Of a stretch of 64,000 nucleotides of DNA, positions 61,396-64,000 are shown in pieces. Every line of letters begins with the position of its first letter. Position 1 is the stretch's first letter. This DNA is from an uncultured Roseburia sp. (GTDB taxonomy: Bacteria > Bacillota > Clostridia > Lachnospirales > Lachnospiraceae): the NCBI GenBank assembly GCA_947644305.1, contig CANRYS010000001.1, positions 124,001-188,000 of the forward strand, given 5' to 3'. A program made the position numbers and the translations under genes. Under the pieces are notes generated by a model. It did no database searches, was not told the origin of the DNA, and saw nothing but the letters and a program-made list of their open reading frames with translations.

Positions 61396-62075
61396 AAGAA
61401 TTCATATTGGTTGTAGACGATGATAAAGACATCCGCAGGCTTCTGGGCATCTATCTGGGCAATGAGGGCTACCGTTACCTCGACTGTGAAAATGCAGCGC
61501 AGGCGCTGGATATCCTGAAGCACTATCAGGTGGATTTGATCCTGATGGATGTGATGATGCCGGAAATTGACGGTATCAGCGCCTGCCTGCAAATAAGGGA
61601 AAGAAGCAAAATGCCGATTATATTTATGTCGGCGAAAACGGAAGATATAGACATAATACAAGGTCTCACGGTGGGAGGAGACGATTATGTGACGAAGCCT
61701 TTTAAGCCCATTGAGCTTCTCGCCCGCATCAAAGCCCAGCTCCGCCGCTATAAACAGTACAATGAGACGGAAAAGCCGGTGCACACGCTCCAGACGGAGG
61801 ACCTGACAGTGGACATGGAAAGCCGCCAGGTATGGGTAAGCGGACGGGAAGTGAGGCTGACGCGCAAGGAGTATGACATCCTGGAATATATGCTGCGAAA
61901 CAAGGGACAGGTATTGACCATGGCGCAGATTTATGAAGCGGTATGGCATGAAGAATTTTTCTGTTCGGAAAATACTGTGATGATGCATATTGCCAATCTC
62001 CGCAATAAACTGAACTGGGATAATGTACATTCGGATTTTATCAAAACCTGTTGGGGAAGAGGGTATCAGATATGA
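61392..62075 (+). CDS. OmpR/VanR-like response regulator
   Basis: A 227-residue two-domain regulator. Receiver: VVDDDKDIRR, phospho-acceptor Asp in LILMDVMMPEIDG, and Lys in DYVTKPFKP. Winged-helix output (about 128-227): EVRLTRKEYDILEYMLRNKG and ENTVMMHIANLRNKL ending in WGRGYQI. It is coupled to the VTT gene before it and to the kinase after it (4-nt overlap, ATGA). The VanR-type family often responds to cell-wall or membrane damage. Confidence 0.95.
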   Translation: MKEFILVVDDDKDIRRLLGIYLGNEGYRYLDCENAAQALDILKHYQVDLILMDVMMPEIDGISACLQIRERSKMPIIFMSAKTEDIDIIQGLTVGGDDYVTKPFKPIELLARIKAQLRRYKQYNETEKPVHTLQTEDLTVDMESRQVWVSGREVRLTRKEYDILEYMLRNKGQVLTMAQIYEAVWHEEFFCSENTVMMHIANLRNKLNWDNVHSDFIKTCWGRGYQI

Positions 62076-63253
62076 TGCTATCAAAGATAATTCCAAACTA
62101 TATTTTAATCAACGGCATTGCCATCGGAGGAACGGTTTTCGTGATTTTTCTGGTTTACAGAAAACTGTCCTCCTCATTCCAAAAACGCCTCACGGCATAT
62201 TTCCTGAAAGCGGCCTGCGTTTCCCTTGTTATCAGCTTAGTGGTGATGGCGGTGGTACTGACCATGATGCAGCTTCTGCTCCATTCCGGGATGTGGGATT
62301 TTTTTTATGAGCTGGGCTATGGATATCTCATTGCTGCCGAATATCTTCCGTCGGTGCTGGCAGTGGCGTTTCCCGTGATATGCTTTGTTGTCTCCTTTTC
62401 CGTCAGGATCAACCGCAGGGTCAGGTATGTGGAGTATCTGTCCCAGGAAATTCAGAGGATTCGAGAGGAGGGCTTTGGAAGGAGCATGGAACTGGAGGGT
62501 GACGATGAAATCACCCAGCTGTGCGCCGTCATCAACGAGATGTCCGTCCAGCTCAGGGAAAAGGAGGAAAGGGAAAAAAGGCAGCAACAGAGTAAGAATG
62601 AGCTGATTACCAATGTCTCCCATGATCTGCGCAGTCCTCTTACCTCGATTATCGGCTATGTGGAGCTGCTGAAGGAGACGGGGCCTGAAGACAGGCAGCG
62701 CTTTGATGAATACATTGAAGTGGTAGAGCGACGTCTGACGGGGCTTAATGGGCTGATCAACGAACTGTTTGAATATACAAAGCTAAACTCCGCCGATCGG
62801 TTTCCTGATATAGAGAAAAGGGATGTGCTGGAACTGCTGCGGCATATCCTTTATGAATATAAAATTCTTATGGAGGCAGAGGGCCTGGCGCTTTCATGGC
62901 AGCTGGGGGCGAAAAGCCATGCCGCCTATATCAATACGCAGCAGATGGTACGGGTGTTTCAGAATCTGCTGGACAACGCCCGCAGATATGCCGATCATTC
63001 CGCTCCGGTAACCGTGACGGCACAGGAAACGGGCCGACTCCATATCTGTATCACGAACCGATTGACGGATGCTCACGGCATTGAGCCTAACCGAATCTTT
63101 GAGCGATTCTACTGCGGAGACCGGGCCAGAAGCACCCCCCAAAGCTCCGGGCTGGGGCTTGCCATTGTAAAACGCATCGTGGAACTCCACGGGGGCGAGG
63201 TCGATGTATCGTTACAGGGACAGGAACTATCCATCCATCTGTTTCTCAAATAA
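62072..63253 (+). CDS. VanS-like sensor histidine kinase
   Basis: A 393-residue kinase: three to four membrane segments (about 8-25, 48-72, 95-115), a HAMP-like linker, the H box NVSHDLRSPLTSIIGY with the phospho-His, N box QNLLDNARRYA, and G boxes near RARSTPQSSGLGLAIVKRIV. It overlaps the regulator gene by 4 nt. It probably senses envelope stress and controls this small operon. Its codon use is more GC-rich than that of the Tad-like genes next to it. Confidence 0.94.
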   Translation: MMLSKIIPNYILINGIAIGGTVFVIFLVYRKLSSSFQKRLTAYFLKAACVSLVISLVVMAVVLTMMQLLLHSGMWDFFYELGYGYLIAAEYLPSVLAVAFPVICFVVSFSVRINRRVRYVEYLSQEIQRIREEGFGRSMELEGDDEITQLCAVINEMSVQLREKEEREKRQQQSKNELITNVSHDLRSPLTSIIGYVELLKETGPEDRQRFDEYIEVVERRLTGLNGLINELFEYTKLNSADRFPDIEKRDVLELLRHILYEYKILMEAEGLALSWQLGAKSHAAYINTQQMVRVFQNLLDNARRYADHSAPVTVTAQETGRLHICITNRLTDAHGIEPNRIFERFYCGDRARSTPQSSGLGLAIVKRIVELHGGEVDVSLQGQELSIHLFLK

Positions 63254-63267
63254 AAGAAAAAGCGCCA

Positions 63268-63534
63268 TTACTGCCCAAAGTGCAAACAGTAAACGCTCAT
63301 CAACACAAAAAATTTACAAATAACCATCATCCAAAAGTTATATTGCTCTACAACGGCTTCGGCTTCTCGGTAGGTTGCCATAAACGCCTGCATATCGGGA
63401 TAACCGTCCTCTTTCAGAATGTCGGGCAGTTTATCCAGCCTTTCGGAGATTTCCTTTTCCGTCTGTTGTATCTGCTCGGTAAGAAGTATTCCACGGACAC
63501 AGATAATGCTCTTTTTGCACCAATCGTCCTCGCT
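63268..63534 (-). pseudogene. Fragment resembling the C-terminal region of a mobilisation-type protein
   Basis: An 88-codon frame bounded by stops with no start codon. Its middle (EKEISERLDKLPDILKEDGY, then PDMQAFMATYREAEAVVEQY) is a charged coiled-coil that I associate with the ends of MobA/MobL-type proteins of Firmicute mobile elements; this is memory of a pattern, not a search. The last 20 residues look unrelated. It supports the idea that the 60-63 kb block came with a mobile element. Confidence 0.5.
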
Positions 63535-63571
63535 TTAAGCCTTCTTCAAAAATACGTCTGATAATATAGAG

Positions 63572-63613
63572 AAAGCCAGCGTAAAAAGCATTTATGCCTT
63601 TTGCGCTGGCTTT
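63572..63613. terminator. Intrinsic terminator (bidirectional)
   Basis: Perfect 10-bp stem AAAGCCAGCG/CGCTGGCTTT with further weaker pairing inside, and TTTTGCC following on the plus strand. It separates the fragment at 63268-63534 from the VOC gene; the remainder of this 430-base gap shows nothing else. Confidence 0.75.
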
Positions 63614-63683
63614 TGCCTTTGTTATCGCCCACGGGTTGTTTTTGTTGATGTTTTCAAATTATTTCCTTATATGGTGACAGCCT

Positions 63684-64000
63684 TTACACCTCATCTTTTG
63701 TTTTCGGCAACAGTCGATTATCTTCTGATAATCTCAGGAAGGGAGCATAGGCAACTTCCCATGGATAACCATCCAGATCCAGAAAATATCCTGAGTACCC
63801 ATCACATCCTCCCCAGTCCTTCCACTGTGGTTTCTGCCAGCTTGTGGCGCCAGCTTTTACTGCCGCCTCAAACAATTCGTCTACTTCTTCTGCACTGCTA
63901 CCGTTAATGGCCAGGGTGAATCCTCGATATTGCGCTTTGGGAGTCACTTCCATTTGTGCATCGTGTCCAAGGAAATCATAGGGAACCAGGCCTAACACGA
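63684..64000 (-). CDS. VOC/glyoxalase-family protein, C-terminal part (cut by window edge)
   Basis: About 105 residues visible of a vicinal-oxygen-chelate domain: VLGLVPYD at the edge (normally about 25 residues into the family), then GFTLAINGSSAEEVDELF, AGATSWQKPQWKDW and GYSGYFLDLDGYPWEVAYAP. Glyoxalase/bleomycin-resistance-like fold, substrate unknown. The GTG at 63998 is within the domain and not a real start; the gene continues past the window. Confidence 0.85.
   Translation of the reverse strand, partial: VLGLVPYDFLGHDAQMEVTPKAQYRGFTLAINGSSAEEVDELFEAAVKAGATSWQKPQWKDWGGCDGYSGYFLDLDGYPWEVAYAPFLRLSEDNRLLPKTKDEV

Noticed and set aside
1-64000. CRISPR arrays, rRNA genes, insertion-sequence transposases, prophage genes
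   Set aside because: No regularly spaced repeats, rRNA sequence, transposase or phage structural protein was seen on either strand.

Overview
The window looks like a chromosomal segment of a low-to-mid GC Firmicute, most probably a Lachnospiraceae-type gut anaerobe. No rRNA is present, so this rests on gene content and style: strong GGAGG ribosome sites, a lysine L-box riboswitch, a HrcA/CIRCE operator, single-chain glycyl-tRNA synthetase, pyruvate formate-lyase, LicD and DUF5721-like proteins, and a clostridial Tad-like locus. No IS element, CRISPR array or phage gene was recognised.

Layout. 1-1.7 kb: LytTR response regulator and a truncated GHKL kinase. 1.8-16.2 kb, minus strand: a long housekeeping series dapA-dapB-murF-priA-def-fmt-rsmB-rlmN, then stp-prkC-rsgA-rpe. 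A lysine riboswitch with its terminator precedes dapA. The stp group has its own promoter, and its leader carries a second copy of the rlmN 3' end. 16.2-23.8 kb: cobalamin adenosyltransferase, an SSB-like protein, typA and a DUF2156 gene, facing a LicD/flippase operon and a DUF1275 gene. 23.9-34 kb: four ABC exporter half-transporters, a DUF1854 protein and a 32-residue peptide gene with its own promoter and a near-perfect ribosome site. I consider this the best candidate for an undescribed export system. 34-43.2 kb: glyQS, pflA, pflB, fabZ, fabF, fabG, fabD, acpP and tRNA-Thr(CGU).

43.4-52.2 kb: a small membrane protein, htpG under a perfect CIRCE operator, a DUF5721-like gene, a GlgX-like pseudoenzyme, an ABC-F protein and a CNNM/CorC-type protein behind a structured leader. 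52.2-59.8 kb: a compact Tad/Flp-like pilus locus (TadZ, surface beta-helix protein, CpaF ATPase, fused TadB/C, pilin-like small proteins), in which the surface protein is interrupted by one in-frame TAG. 60.2-63.3 kb, plus strand: a likely acquired block of phospholipid-type methyltransferase, VTT/DedA protein and a VanRS-like two-component system, followed by a broken mobile-element-type fragment and a partial VOC protein.

Two intergenic spacers (26.8 and 41.2 kb) hold hairpin-rich segments flanked by exact 11-bp direct repeats that include the Shine-Dalgarno sequence, as if short palindromic elements had inserted at ribosome binding sites.
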